DNA of 35,172 nt, taken from an uncultured Clostridiaceae bacterium (lineage in GTDB: Bacteria; Bacillota; Clostridia; Lachnospirales; Lachnospiraceae). Location of the stretch: NCBI GenBank assembly GCA_902477765.1, contig CABSIM010000027.1:1-35172 (forward strand). The letters are read 5' to 3'. A program made the translations under genes and the position numbers. Below are positions 8,019-16,435 of the stretch, one piece after another. Each line of letters begins with the position of its first letter. The stretch's first letter is position 1. The notes under the pieces are model-generated. The model saw nothing but the letters and a program-made list of their open reading frames with translations, made no database searches and had not been told where the DNA came from.

Positions 8019-10481
8019 ATGATGACAAAAAGAAAAAAAATAACAGGGATTCTGATTCTGGCCGCGGCACTGGTGCTTGCGGCCTTCGGGCTTGTAAGCC
8101 AGGCCATGACGCAGACAGAAGACCGGGAAGTACAGATGGAGGTTTCTCTGGTATATGGGAACCAGGGACGGATGGGAGTTCACATTCCGGTTACGGTGAA
8201 ACTGTATGTGCAGTCCGCCGGTCCTTTTGAGGGAATGGTCTGTTTTGATTCCATGGAGACCACGGAAAATCAGGATACGGAAGTCTATGAATATCAGTAT
8301 CCGGTTTCCGTAAATGCCGGTGCCACGGAAAGTTTCCGGTTTTATGTGCCCCTGGGGCAGAAGAGCAGCCAGATGCGGGTTTCCCTGGTGGATGAGGACG
8401 GAAAAAAACAGGCGGAGGAACTTCTGGAATTTCAGGTTCCCAAGGATACCGGAAGTCTGTTTATCGGAGTTCTGGATGATGATCCGGACAGCATCCTTTA
8501 TCTGGACGGAGTGAATCTGAACTACGGTATGGTGAGGTCTTCTCTGATTTTTCTGGATGCAGGAACGGTTCCGGAAGATGTGAGAGGCCTGGATCTTCTG
8601 GATCTTCTGGTGATCAACAATTTTTCCACGGATTCACTTTCCGGACAGCAGCAGGATGCCATCCGGAAATGGGTGCGGGAAGGGGGAATTCTTCTTCTGG
8701 GCACGGGAGGAAGAGTGGAAGATACGCTGGGGTCATTTGCAGAGGATCTGGCAGAACAGCCGTATGAACAGCCGCGGATGCAGACGCTCAATATGGGAGC
8801 GGAATACGGGGAGGGATCCCCTGGCGGCTCCGTGGTCAGGACTGTCTGTGCGGATCTTTCGATTCCCGGCGGGGATGAACTGATGTCCAGTGATGAGCTG
8901 CCGCTCCTGACTTCGGTCCGGAGAGGAAAAGGAACCGTGGGGATTTTTTCCTTTGATCTGGGGGAACTTGCGGATTTTGCCGGGGAGAATCCCAGCTTTG
9001 CCGAAAATATCTTTACTTCGGTACTGGGTGAGGAAACCATCCGGAATCTGTATTATTACGGTGCATATGGAGATGACAGCGGATACTGGAATGCCCAGAG
9101 CCTGGTCAATACGGGAAATGCCGAACGGCTTCCCAACCTGGCTCTGTACGGTGTGGTGATCGTTATTTATATACTGACCATCGGGCCGGGGCTGTATCTG
9201 TTTCTGAAGAAAAAGGACATTCAGAGGTTTTATGGAACCGGGCTGATGCTTCTGGCCTGTCTGGCCTCTGCGGTGGTTTATCTTCTTGGGGAAAAGACCA
9301 GATTCCGGTCGGAGTTTTTCACATATGCCATGGTCTGTGACGTGGAAGAGGATGAGATTGAGGAAACGGCATATCTGAATATCCGCACACCGGATGACAG
9401 GCCCTATTCCGTTACGGTAACCCCCGGATACCAGGTGACCCCGGTTACCAGGACCGCCCTGTATGATAACCGGAAAGACGAAGTCTTTACCGGAGAGGAG
9501 GAGAGCAGCCTGACCATTGCCTATACAGAAGAAGGAACCAGAATTTCTTCCGGAGGTTCACAGGCGTTTTCACCGCGGTTCTTTGTTCTGACAAAGAAAA
9601 CCGGAAATGAAAACCATCAGGGGATTTCGTCGGACCTGTCCTATTTTGACGGCGAACTTACCGGAACGGTGACCAATCATTTTCCGTTTCCGCTGGAAAA
9701 AGCAGCTCTGATTTTTTACGGACAGGCTGTGGTCATCGGCCATATGGAACCGGGGGAGACAAAGACGCTGGATGGAAGCCGGATTCTTACCTATCCGCCG
9801 GATATGACATTCCTGCTGGCCGGCCGGCTCAGCGGTGATGATTCTTTTGAACAGGCGGATATCAGTGATCAGGAATATCTGACAGCGCAGGAACAGACCA
9901 GTCTGTATTCCTTCTTCCTGTCTTCTTATTTCGGAAATTACACATCCGGCGCCAGAATCGCCGGATTCGGCCCCGAGGACCGTGCCGCCGGACTGTTTAC
10001 GGATGAAGGCGGCCCCAGGGACGGCCTTACCATTTATACATCATCTGTGGATGTGGATATGGAACAGAACGGCTGCATTTACCGCAGCGGTGTCATGAAG
10101 ACTCCCAAGGTGACATCGGGCAGCGGAAGTTACTATTCCAGCTATACGACCATATACGGAAACGAACAGACCGTGGTGGAATACTATCTTGGAAGCGACA
10201 TCCGCATCGAAAAGGTATCATTCCTGCCGGTGTCGGAGGAGTTTCTGGAGAATCCCAGATACTATTACCTTCATAAATTTGAAGGCAAGGCGTATTTTTA
10301 TAATTACAGCACAAAAAGCTATGATCCGGCGGATCTGACGGTCCAGGATTTTTCTGCGGAAGAGCTCCGGGACTATCTCTCTCCCAGCAACAGCCTTACG
10401 GTGAAATATGTGAATGAAAACGGAGAGACAGGTTCCAGCACATTTCTTCCGACTCTTATGGTGACAGGGAGGGAACGCTGA
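8019..10481 (+). CDS. Large exporter-associated membrane protein with two extracytoplasmic regions, unknown function
   Basis: I do not recognise a named family with certainty. Counting from ATG 8019 there are 820 residues: an N-terminal membrane helix (about 8-28), an outside region (about 30-374), a transmembrane hairpin (about 375-397 and 405-425, joined by KKKDIQRFYG), and a second outside region (about 426-820). The first region looks like a beta-rich domain followed by a Rossmann-like segment (LDLLDLLVINNFS, then WVREGGILLLGTGG), similar in style to the GATase-like domains of GldG/DUF4350 proteins beside ABC exporters. AGGGTGA at 8003-8009 supports ATG 8019, though GTG 8007 is also open. 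The ABC ATPase starts inside its stop codon, so it very likely works with that transporter. Confidence 0.75.
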   Translation: MMTKRKKITGILILAAALVLAAFGLVSQAMTQTEDREVQMEVSLVYGNQGRMGVHIPVTVKLYVQSAGPFEGMVCFDSMETTENQDTEVYEYQYPVSVNAGATESFRFYVPLGQKSSQMRVSLVDEDGKKQAEELLEFQVPKDTGSLFIGVLDDDPDSILYLDGVNLNYGMVRSSLIFLDAGTVPEDVRGLDLLDLLVINNFSTDSLSGQQQDAIRKWVREGGILLLGTGGRVEDTLGSFAEDLAEQPYEQPRMQTLNMGAEYGEGSPGGSVVRTVCADLSIPGGDELMSSDELPLLTSVRRGKGTVGIFSFDLGELADFAGENPSFAENIFTSVLGEETIRNLYYYGAYGDDSGYWNAQSLVNTGNAERLPNLALYGVVIVIYILTIGPGLYLFLKKKDIQRFYGTGLMLLACLASAVVYLLGEKTRFRSEFFTYAMVCDVEEDEIEETAYLNIRTPDDRPYSVTVTPGYQVTPVTRTALYDNRKDEVFTGEEESSLTIAYTEEGTRISSGGSQAFSPRFFVLTKKTGNENHQGISSDLSYFDGELTGTVTNHFPFPLEKAALIFYGQAVVIGHMEPGETKTLDGSRILTYPPDMTFLLAGRLSGDDSFEQADISDQEYLTAQEQTSLYSFFLSSYFGNYTSGARIAGFGPEDRAAGLFTDEGGPRDGLTIYTSSVDVDMEQNGCIYRSGVMKTPKVTSGSGSYYSSYTTIYGNEQTVVEYYLGSDIRIEKVSFLPVSEEFLENPRYYYLHKFEGKAYFYNYSTKSYDPADLTVQDFSAEELRDYLSPSNSLTVKYVNENGETGSSTFLPTLMVTGRER

Positions 10482-11431
10482 TGCTCAGAATCCGTGGACT
10501 GAAAAAGAAATTCAAGAAATTTCCCGCGCTGGATGGTCTGAATATGGACGTGGAGGAAGGGGCTCTTTACGGGTTTGTGGGACCAAACGGAGCCGGAAAG
10601 ACCACGGCCATCAAGATTATCACAGGTCTTCTGTCTCCCGATGAGGGGACGGTGGAGATTGCCGGAAAAGATGCCCTGAAAATGCGGCAGGAGGTCAAGA
10701 AGGAATTCGGCTATGTGCCGGACGAATTCGGCATGTATGACAATCTGAAAGTGGGAGAATACATGGAATTTTTCGCCTCCTGCTACGGGATCACAGGACT
10801 GATGGCGAGAAAGCGCTGTGAGGAACTGCTGGACCAGGTAAAACTGGGGGATAAATCGGAATTTTATGTGGACAGTCTGTCCCGGGGCATGAAGCAGCGT
10901 CTTTGCCTGGCACGGGCCCTGATCCATGATCCGAAGCTTCTGGTGCTGGATGAGCCCACTTCGGGAATGGACCCGAGAACCAGAATGGAATTCAAGGAGC
11001 TTTTAAAGGAACTCTGCGCGGAAGGAAAGACCATTCTGATCAGCTCTCATATTCTTTCCGAACTTTCCCAGATGTGTACGGACATCGGCATCATCGATTC
11101 CGGAAAGATCGTACTCAGCGGCAATATGGCGGAGATTCTGAGAAAAGTCAATGATTCCAATCCGCTGATGATTTCCGTTCTGGGTGACCGGGAAAAAGCG
11201 GTGGGGCTCCTGCGGGAAGATCCGGGAGTACAGACCATATCCATACGGGATCAGGATATTGTGGTGACCTTTCACGGGCAGAAACCGGAAGAGGCAGCGC
11301 TTCTCCGGAAGCTTGTGGAGGGAGGAATTCCTGTCAGCGGCTTCCTGAGAGAACAGGGGGATCTGGAAACCCTGTTTATGCAGATAACCGATCATGATCT
11401 GGAAAGGGTGGTGGCATCCGATGAAGAATAA
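10481..11431 (+). CDS. ABC transporter ATP-binding protein
   Basis: This is the ATPase of an ABC-2 type transporter formed with the next gene. The 316-residue protein has Walker A GPNGAGKTT (34-42), a signature LSRGMKQ (133-139, where LSGGQ is common), Walker B LLVLDEP followed by TSGMDP, and the H-loop in ILISSHILSEL. After about residue 220 comes the extra C-terminal region typical of drug- or envelope-export ATPases. Its ATG overlaps the previous stop by one base (TGATG) and has AGGGAGG about 8 bases upstream. The substrate is unknown; the upstream partner with large outside domains resembles Gld-type arrangements more than a simple drug pump. Confidence 0.95.
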   Translation: MLRIRGLKKKFKKFPALDGLNMDVEEGALYGFVGPNGAGKTTAIKIITGLLSPDEGTVEIAGKDALKMRQEVKKEFGYVPDEFGMYDNLKVGEYMEFFASCYGITGLMARKRCEELLDQVKLGDKSEFYVDSLSRGMKQRLCLARALIHDPKLLVLDEPTSGMDPRTRMEFKELLKELCAEGKTILISSHILSELSQMCTDIGIIDSGKIVLSGNMAEILRKVNDSNPLMISVLGDREKAVGLLREDPGVQTISIRDQDIVVTFHGQKPEEAALLRKLVEGGIPVSGFLREQGDLETLFMQITDHDLERVVASDEE

Positions 11432-12320
11432 TCCTGTATTCAGACGGGAGATGACCGTCCGCAGCAGAAGTTTCCGGCTGCCGGTGATTGTCATGGCATT
11501 CAACGGCATTCTGGCTGCCGTGGCCATGCTGAATATGTATTCCGTGGTGGCGCAGGTGAAAATTTCCGCCAATATTCAGTATTCCAGCTTCCTGCAGCTG
11601 TATGTATTTGTTTCCACTCTGGAATTCCTGCTGCTGATGTTTATTATGCCGGCTCTGACTTCCGGCAGCATCAGCGGAGAACGGGAACGGCAGACTCTGG
11701 AACTTCTGTTTACAACGCAGATGACCCCGGGACAGATCATCACGGGGAAGCTGGCATCGGCGTTCAGCCAGCTGATGATTCTTGTGGTATCCAGTTTTCC
11801 GGTGCTTCTTCTGACATTTGTGTACGGAGGCGTGGATTTCGGGGATCTGGCCGTGCTTCTGCTCTGCTATGTGACGGTGGCCCTGTTTTCCGGCAGCATC
11901 GGGATCCTGTCTTCTTCTTTTATGAAACGATCCAATTTTTCCAACGTCTGCACCTATGGGATTCTGCTGGTGGTGGGCGTGGGGACTTACATGATCAATC
12001 AGTTCATGATGCATATGTCCCAGCTGGCACTCAACGGATATGTGCCCCAGCCGGGAGAAAATGTTCCTGCGGCCAGTTCCGGACCGGCGCTGTATCTGCT
12101 TCTGATCAATCCGGTGGTGACATTTGCGCGGATCATGGAGGAACAGGTGGCAGGCTCTGACAAGATTCTGTCTCTGGAGCAGTATCTGGGCGGCCGCCCG
12201 GAGAATTTTGTGACGGAGCACTGGATTTTTGTCAGTCTGGCCGTACAGTTTGTTCTGGCCGCCGTCTTTATGAAGGCTGCCGTGTTTTTCCTGAATCCTG
12301 TGAAAAATGAAAAGAAATGA
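11421..12320 (+). CDS. ABC-2 type transporter permease
   Basis: This membrane subunit pairs with the preceding ATPase. Starting at ATG 11421 it has 299 residues. It begins with a short cytoplasmic segment (KNNPVFRREMTVRSRS) and has about six hydrophobic helices, among them VIVMAFNGILAAVAML, LEFLLLMFIMPALTSG and a last helix near the C-terminus. The SGERERQTLELLFTTQMTPGQI block between the second and third helices is typical of the family and is the likely contact with the ATPase. An earlier in-frame ATG at 11394 exists, but AAGGGTGGTGG at 11404-11413 sits at the right distance for 11421. The gene overlaps the ATPase end by 11 bp. A gap of about 80 bp follows. Confidence 0.92.
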   Translation: MKNNPVFRREMTVRSRSFRLPVIVMAFNGILAAVAMLNMYSVVAQVKISANIQYSSFLQLYVFVSTLEFLLLMFIMPALTSGSISGERERQTLELLFTTQMTPGQIITGKLASAFSQLMILVVSSFPVLLLTFVYGGVDFGDLAVLLLCYVTVALFSGSIGILSSSFMKRSNFSNVCTYGILLVVGVGTYMINQFMMHMSQLALNGYVPQPGENVPAASSGPALYLLLINPVVTFARIMEEQVAGSDKILSLEQYLGGRPENFVTEHWIFVSLAVQFVLAAVFMKAAVFFLNPVKNEKK

Positions 12321-12399
12321 AGAAAGAGAGAACTGCCGGAAATGTCCGGAAGAGAGGAAAACGGCGGGGAATATGAAAATGTGAAAGGAGGCAGCTGCC

Positions 12400-13236
12400 A
12401 TGTTTCAGATCGGATGTCACTTATCCTGTGCCAGAGGTTATCTGGCTATGGGGAAGGACGCGGTGAAAATCGGAGCCACCGCATTTCAGTTTTTTACAAG
12501 AAACCCCAGAGGCGGCAGTGCCAAAGCAATTGATGAGTCAGATGTGGAGGCATTTCTGCGCCTGAAGGAAGAGGCAGGAATCGGGTTCCTTGTGGCCCAT
12601 GCGCCTTACACCCTGAACCCCTGCGGGGAACAGGAAAGAATCAGGGAATTTGCGTGGAATACCATGGAGGATGACCTGAAGAGAATGGAATATCTTCCGG
12701 GCAACTATTACAATTTTCATCCGGGAAGCCATGTGGGACAGGGGATGGAAAAGGGAATCAGCCTGATTGCGGATCAGCTCAACGGAATTCTGACCGGAGA
12801 GCAGTCCACCACGGTCCTTCTGGAAACCATGTGCGGAAAGGGCAGTGAGGTGGGAGGACGGTTCGAGGAACTGAGAGAGATTCTGGACCGTGTGGAACAC
12901 AGGGAAAAAATGGGAGTCTGCCTGGATACCTGCCATGTGTGGGACGGCGGCTATGATATTGTCAGGGATCTGGACGGGGTCCTTTCCGAATTTGACCGGA
13001 TTGTGGGACTTTCCAGGCTGAAAGCGGTTCATCTCAATGACAGCCAGAACCCCCTGGGGGCAAGAAAAGACAGGCACGCGAAAATCGGACAGGGGCACAT
13101 CGGCCTTGAGGCCCTGGTACGCATCATCAATCACCCGGCTCTCAGGGATCTGCCGTTCTGCCTTGAGACCCCCAATGATCTGGACGGGTATGCGCAGGAA
13201 ATCAGGCTCCTGCGGTCAAGACGGCAGGAATCCTGA
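12400..13236 (+). CDS. nfo: Endonuclease IV (AP endonuclease, deoxyribonuclease IV)
   Basis: The enzyme cuts the DNA backbone 5' of abasic sites and trims blocked 3' ends in base excision repair. The 278-residue length is standard. The metal-ligand blocks appear in order: NFHPGSH, LLETMCGKG, CLDTCHVWDGGYD, VHLNDSQNP, DRHAKIGQGHIG and CLETP, so the trinuclear zinc site looks intact. The N-terminus MFQIGCHLSCARGY and FQFFTRNPRG also match the family. The ATG at 12400 has an excellent GAAAGGAGG at 12383-12391. It lies between the exporter genes and the ydj-like module without an apparent separate promoter, so it is probably co-transcribed; no functional link to the envelope genes is visible. Confidence 0.95.
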   Translation: MFQIGCHLSCARGYLAMGKDAVKIGATAFQFFTRNPRGGSAKAIDESDVEAFLRLKEEAGIGFLVAHAPYTLNPCGEQERIREFAWNTMEDDLKRMEYLPGNYYNFHPGSHVGQGMEKGISLIADQLNGILTGEQSTTVLLETMCGKGSEVGGRFEELREILDRVEHREKMGVCLDTCHVWDGGYDIVRDLDGVLSEFDRIVGLSRLKAVHLNDSQNPLGARKDRHAKIGQGHIGLEALVRIINHPALRDLPFCLETPNDLDGYAQEIRLLRSRRQES

Positions 13237-13267
13237 TTCATATGAAGTTTCGGAAGGGAGATAAGGT

Positions 13268-14446
13268 ATGGGAATTATAAAAGCAGTGGGACGTGCCGTA
13301 AAAGGCGGACTGGCCGATCAGTGGCTGGAAGTAGTGGAAGCTGCGGATATGGGAGAGAAGACGGTATTTGCGCCGGGGATTTTCACAAGAAAAGGAGAAA
13401 ACACGAAAAAAACAGCGGACACGGTTTCCAATGGTTCCGTGATCCGTGTATATCCCAACCAGTTCATGATTCTGGTGGACGGAGGGAAGGTTGTGGATTA
13501 TACGGCGGAGGAAGGCTATTATACGGTCAGCAGTTCTTCCATGCCGTCTCTGTTCAACGGGGAATTCGGAGAAACACTGAAAGAATCTTTTAACCGTATC
13601 CGGTTCGGCGGAGAGACCCCGTATGAACAGAAGGTCTATTTCATCAATCTTCAGGAGATCCGGGGGCTCCGGTTCGGCACCAGAAATCCGGTGAATTATT
13701 TTGACAGCTTCTATAATGCGGAGCTGTTTCTCAGAGCCCACGGCACGTATTCGGTGAAGATCACGGATCCTCTCCGGTTTTATGGGGAAGTCATCCCCAA
13801 AGACAGGGAACATGTGGAAATGGATGAGATCAACGAACAGTATCTCAGTGAATTCCTGGAGGCGTTCCAGACTGCCATCAATGCCATGTCGGCAGACGGA
13901 TTCCGGATTTCTTTTGTGCCGTCCAAAGGACGGGAACTGGGAAAATACATGGCAGATGTTCTGGACGCAGACTGGAGAAAAATGCGCGGCATGGAGATCC
14001 AGGCGGTGGGAATCGCCAGCATTTCCTATGATGAGACGTCCCAGGAACTGATCAATCTGAGAAACCGGGGAGCCATGCTGAGCGATGCGGCCATCCGGGA
14101 GGGATACGTGCAGGGACAGATTGCGGAAGGAATCAACAGGGCAGGAGGAAATGCCGCAGGCTCCATGGCGGGATTTATGGGAGTCGGCATGGGCATGCAG
14201 TCCGGAGGAAACTTTATGGGGGCAGCATCTGCGGCCAACATGCAGCAGATGCAGATAACACAGAACAGACAGCAGGCGCCTGAAAGGGCGGCGGAGACCT
14301 GGACCTGCAGCTGCGGAACCGTCAACAGCGGAAAGTTCTGTTCCGAATGCGGAAGCCCCAGACCTGCGGCAGGGACCTGGACCTGCAGCTGCGGAACCGT
14401 CAACAGCGGAAAGTTCTGCTCTGAATGCGGAAAACCGAGACCCTGA
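13268..14446 (+). CDS. SPFH-domain protein with two C-terminal zinc ribbons (YdjI-like)
   Basis: This protein resembles B. subtilis YdjI, the SPFH/virion-core-like protein of the ydjFGHI membrane-stress operon. Of 392 residues, about 1-275 form the SPFH-like part (ADQWLEVVEAADMG, GSVIRVYPNQFMILVDGG, YFINLQEIRGLRFGT). A Gly/Met/Ala-rich linker follows (about 290-325). The end holds two nearly identical zinc ribbons, each C-x-C-x8-C-x2-C: C347/C349/C358/C361 and C373/C375/C384/C387. The second is a recent internal duplication visible in the DNA. AAGGGAG lies upstream of ATG 13268. The next two genes are the expected partners, so a membrane-associated scaffold role is likely. The equivalence to YdjI is by recognition, not alignment. 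Confidence 0.85.
   Translation: MGIIKAVGRAVKGGLADQWLEVVEAADMGEKTVFAPGIFTRKGENTKKTADTVSNGSVIRVYPNQFMILVDGGKVVDYTAEEGYYTVSSSSMPSLFNGEFGETLKESFNRIRFGGETPYEQKVYFINLQEIRGLRFGTRNPVNYFDSFYNAELFLRAHGTYSVKITDPLRFYGEVIPKDREHVEMDEINEQYLSEFLEAFQTAINAMSADGFRISFVPSKGRELGKYMADVLDADWRKMRGMEIQAVGIASISYDETSQELINLRNRGAMLSDAAIREGYVQGQIAEGINRAGGNAAGSMAGFMGVGMGMQSGGNFMGAASAANMQQMQITQNRQQAPERAAETWTCSCGTVNSGKFCSECGSPRPAAGTWTCSCGTVNSGKFCSECGKPRP
14296..14432 (+). repeat. Tandem duplication encoding two zinc ribbons
   Basis: Two 59-bp copies (14296-14354 and 14374-14432) lie 78 bp, or 26 codons, apart and differ at only two bases, both silent (TGT-TCC against TGC-TCT). They sit in frame at the end of the YdjI-like gene. 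Confidence 0.92.
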
Positions 14447-14460
14447 TCGGAGGAACAGGC

Positions 14461-15531
14461 ATGGAACTGGTGAATTATCAGTGCCCCAACTGCGGAGCGG
14501 GGCTGAAATATGATCCTGCGTCCGGAAAATTCCGATGTGAATACTGCCTGGCGGAATTTACAGAGGAAGAAATGACCGCAGCAGAAAAAGAGACGGGAAA
14601 TCAGGCAGGAAAAGAGACAGAAAAATTGACAGAAAAAGAAGAAGAAAAAGAGGCAGGAACTCAGGCCGTTTATACCTGTCCCAACTGCGGAGCGGAGCTG
14701 GTGACGGATGAAACAACGGCAGCCTCTTTCTGCTATTACTGCCACAGCCCTGTGATCCTGTCAGGACGCCTTTCCGGAGAATTTCTTCCGGATTACGTGA
14801 TTCCTTTTTCCTTTGACCGGGAAAAGGCCATGGAAATTTTTTCCGGATGGATCCGGATGAAAAAACTGCTTCCCAGGGATTTCTTTTCGGAAAGCCAGAT
14901 TGAGAAATTTTCAGGTGTATATTTTCCATACCTGATCTACAGCTGCCGGGTGGAGGGAAGCGTGAAGGCTGAAGCGGAAACCCAGAGAGTCTGGACGATG
15001 GGAAACACCCGGTATACGGAACATAAAAAATACCAGGTGGAACGGGAAGGAGAACTGGAGGTGCGTCACCTGGCAAGAAACGCTCTTTCCAGAAACAACC
15101 GGGATCTTGTGGAGGGAATTCTTCCTTTTGACATGGAGAAAATGCTTCCGTTCCATACGGGATATCTTTCCGGTTTCCTGGCGGAAAAAAGGGATATGGA
15201 CAGCAGCGGATTCGAACCCCAGGTGCGCGAGGAAGTGAGCAGCTATACGGCGGAAAATCTGAAGGCCTCCATGACCGGATACAATTCTGTCAGGATTCTG
15301 GACCAGAAAATGGAAATCAGGGATCCGTCCTGGAAATACGCGCTGTTTCCCGTATGGACCATGACTTACCGGGATCCGAAAAAGGGGAAGATCTATTATT
15401 TCACCATGAACGGGCAGACCGGGAAGATTAACGGCGAACTTCCCGTGGATCAGAGAAAGCTGGCGCTGCTGTTCGCAGGGGTCTTTCTTCCCGTATTTCT
15501 TTTTCTTCTGATGGGAGGGTGGTTTCTGTGA
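14461..15531 (+). CDS. Zinc-ribbon membrane protein (YdjG-like)
   Basis: The 356-residue protein carries two N-terminal zinc ribbons, C8/C11/C26/C29 and C73/C76/C91/C94, separated by a highly charged Glu/Lys/Thr linker (about 33-67). A long middle region follows (about 100-330; VIPFSFDREKAMEIF, YFPYLIYSC, WKYALFPVWTMTY), and then one C-terminal transmembrane helix (about 333-354, LALLFAGVFLPVFLFLLMGG). This matches the layout of YdjG-type partners of YdjI. ATG 14461 is preferred over the upstream in-frame ATG 14425 because GGAGG is at 14449-14453 and the zinc ribbon starts at once. It lies 14 bp after the YdjI-like gene and overlaps the next gene. Its biochemical activity is unknown. Confidence 0.8.
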   Translation: MELVNYQCPNCGAGLKYDPASGKFRCEYCLAEFTEEEMTAAEKETGNQAGKETEKLTEKEEEKEAGTQAVYTCPNCGAELVTDETTAASFCYYCHSPVILSGRLSGEFLPDYVIPFSFDREKAMEIFSGWIRMKKLLPRDFFSESQIEKFSGVYFPYLIYSCRVEGSVKAEAETQRVWTMGNTRYTEHKKYQVEREGELEVRHLARNALSRNNRDLVEGILPFDMEKMLPFHTGYLSGFLAEKRDMDSSGFEPQVREEVSSYTAENLKASMTGYNSVRILDQKMEIRDPSWKYALFPVWTMTYRDPKKGKIYYFTMNGQTGKINGELPVDQRKLALLFAGVFLPVFLFLLMGGWFL

Positions 15532-16412
15532 AAAAATGGATGATTGCAGCAGGCGGAATTCTGGCTGTTCTGCTGAATATGACGTTTCCTGCCGCCGCCA
15601 GAGTGTCCCTGGCAGGGGCGCAGACCGACCACAGCCGTGTGTATGATATGGCGGATCTGTTTACGGAACATCAGGAAGAAGAACTGTCAGAACAGATTTC
15701 TGCCCAGTCAGAAGAGATGGGCATGGATCTGGCAGTGGTAACCACAGCGGATGCGGCCGGATATTCCAGCCGCGTGTACGCGGATTATTTTTATGATGAC
15801 AATGGAATGGGAACCGGACAGGACCACAGCGGCGCCCTGTTCCTTATTGACATGGACAACCGGGAAATTGCGGTTTCCACATCAGGGGAAATGTGGCAGT
15901 ATCTGACCGATGAGCGGGTGGAGCAGATTCTGGATGCTGCCTACGGACCCGTGTCAGAAGGAAATTATTTTGAGTCGGCGAAAGCTTTTCTTTCCGGTAC
16001 CGAGGACTTTTACCGGGAAGGCATTCCGGACGGCCAGTATACATATGATGCGGAAACAGGCAGGATTCTGGTTCCGAAAAAGATTGAGTGGTATGAATTC
16101 CTGTTTGCACTGGCAGCAGCTGCCGTCTGCGGAGCAGCAGCGGCAGGAGCGGCCCGGAGAAGCTACAGCATGCAAAAGGGCGGTACGGGACCGGAAGCGG
16201 AGTTCCGCCTGTCCTATCGGAAGGACAGCGCTTTTCATGCCGGCAGCGTTTTAAGGGATGTACTGATTGGAAGCTATGTAACTAGCCAGATCATCCGCAG
16301 AAACACCGGAGGAAGAAGCGGGGGCGGCAGCAGATCCGGCGGAAGAAGCGGCCGCACCACGGTTCACAGAACCGGAGGCCGCAGGCACGGAGGCGGCAGC
16401 CGTAAATTCTAA
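15528..16412 (+). CDS. TPM-domain exported membrane protein (YdjH/YgcG-like)
   Basis: The 294-residue protein has a signal-like N-terminus (MKKWMIAAGGILAVLL with a likely cut after AAA near residue 25). A TPM domain follows (about 35-165; VYDMADLFTEHQEEELSEQI, GMDLAVVTTADAAGYSSRVYA, GALFLIDMDNREIAVSTSG). Then come a transmembrane helix (about 183-204, rich in Ala) and a Gly/Ser/Arg-rich cytoplasmic tail. TPM proteins are membrane-quality or photosystem-repair associated in other organisms, and YdjH is one. The start is GTG 15528, with GGGAGG at 15513-15518 about 9 bases before; it overlaps the preceding stop (GTGA). It completes a YdjI-YdjG-YdjH set. Confidence 0.85.
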   Translation: MKKWMIAAGGILAVLLNMTFPAAARVSLAGAQTDHSRVYDMADLFTEHQEEELSEQISAQSEEMGMDLAVVTTADAAGYSSRVYADYFYDDNGMGTGQDHSGALFLIDMDNREIAVSTSGEMWQYLTDERVEQILDAAYGPVSEGNYFESAKAFLSGTEDFYREGIPDGQYTYDAETGRILVPKKIEWYEFLFALAAAAVCGAAAAGAARRSYSMQKGGTGPEAEFRLSYRKDSAFHAGSVLRDVLIGSYVTSQIIRRNTGGRSGGGSRSGGRSGRTTVHRTGGRRHGGGSRKF

Positions 16413-16435
16413 CAGCAGAAAGGAAAAGACAGAAG

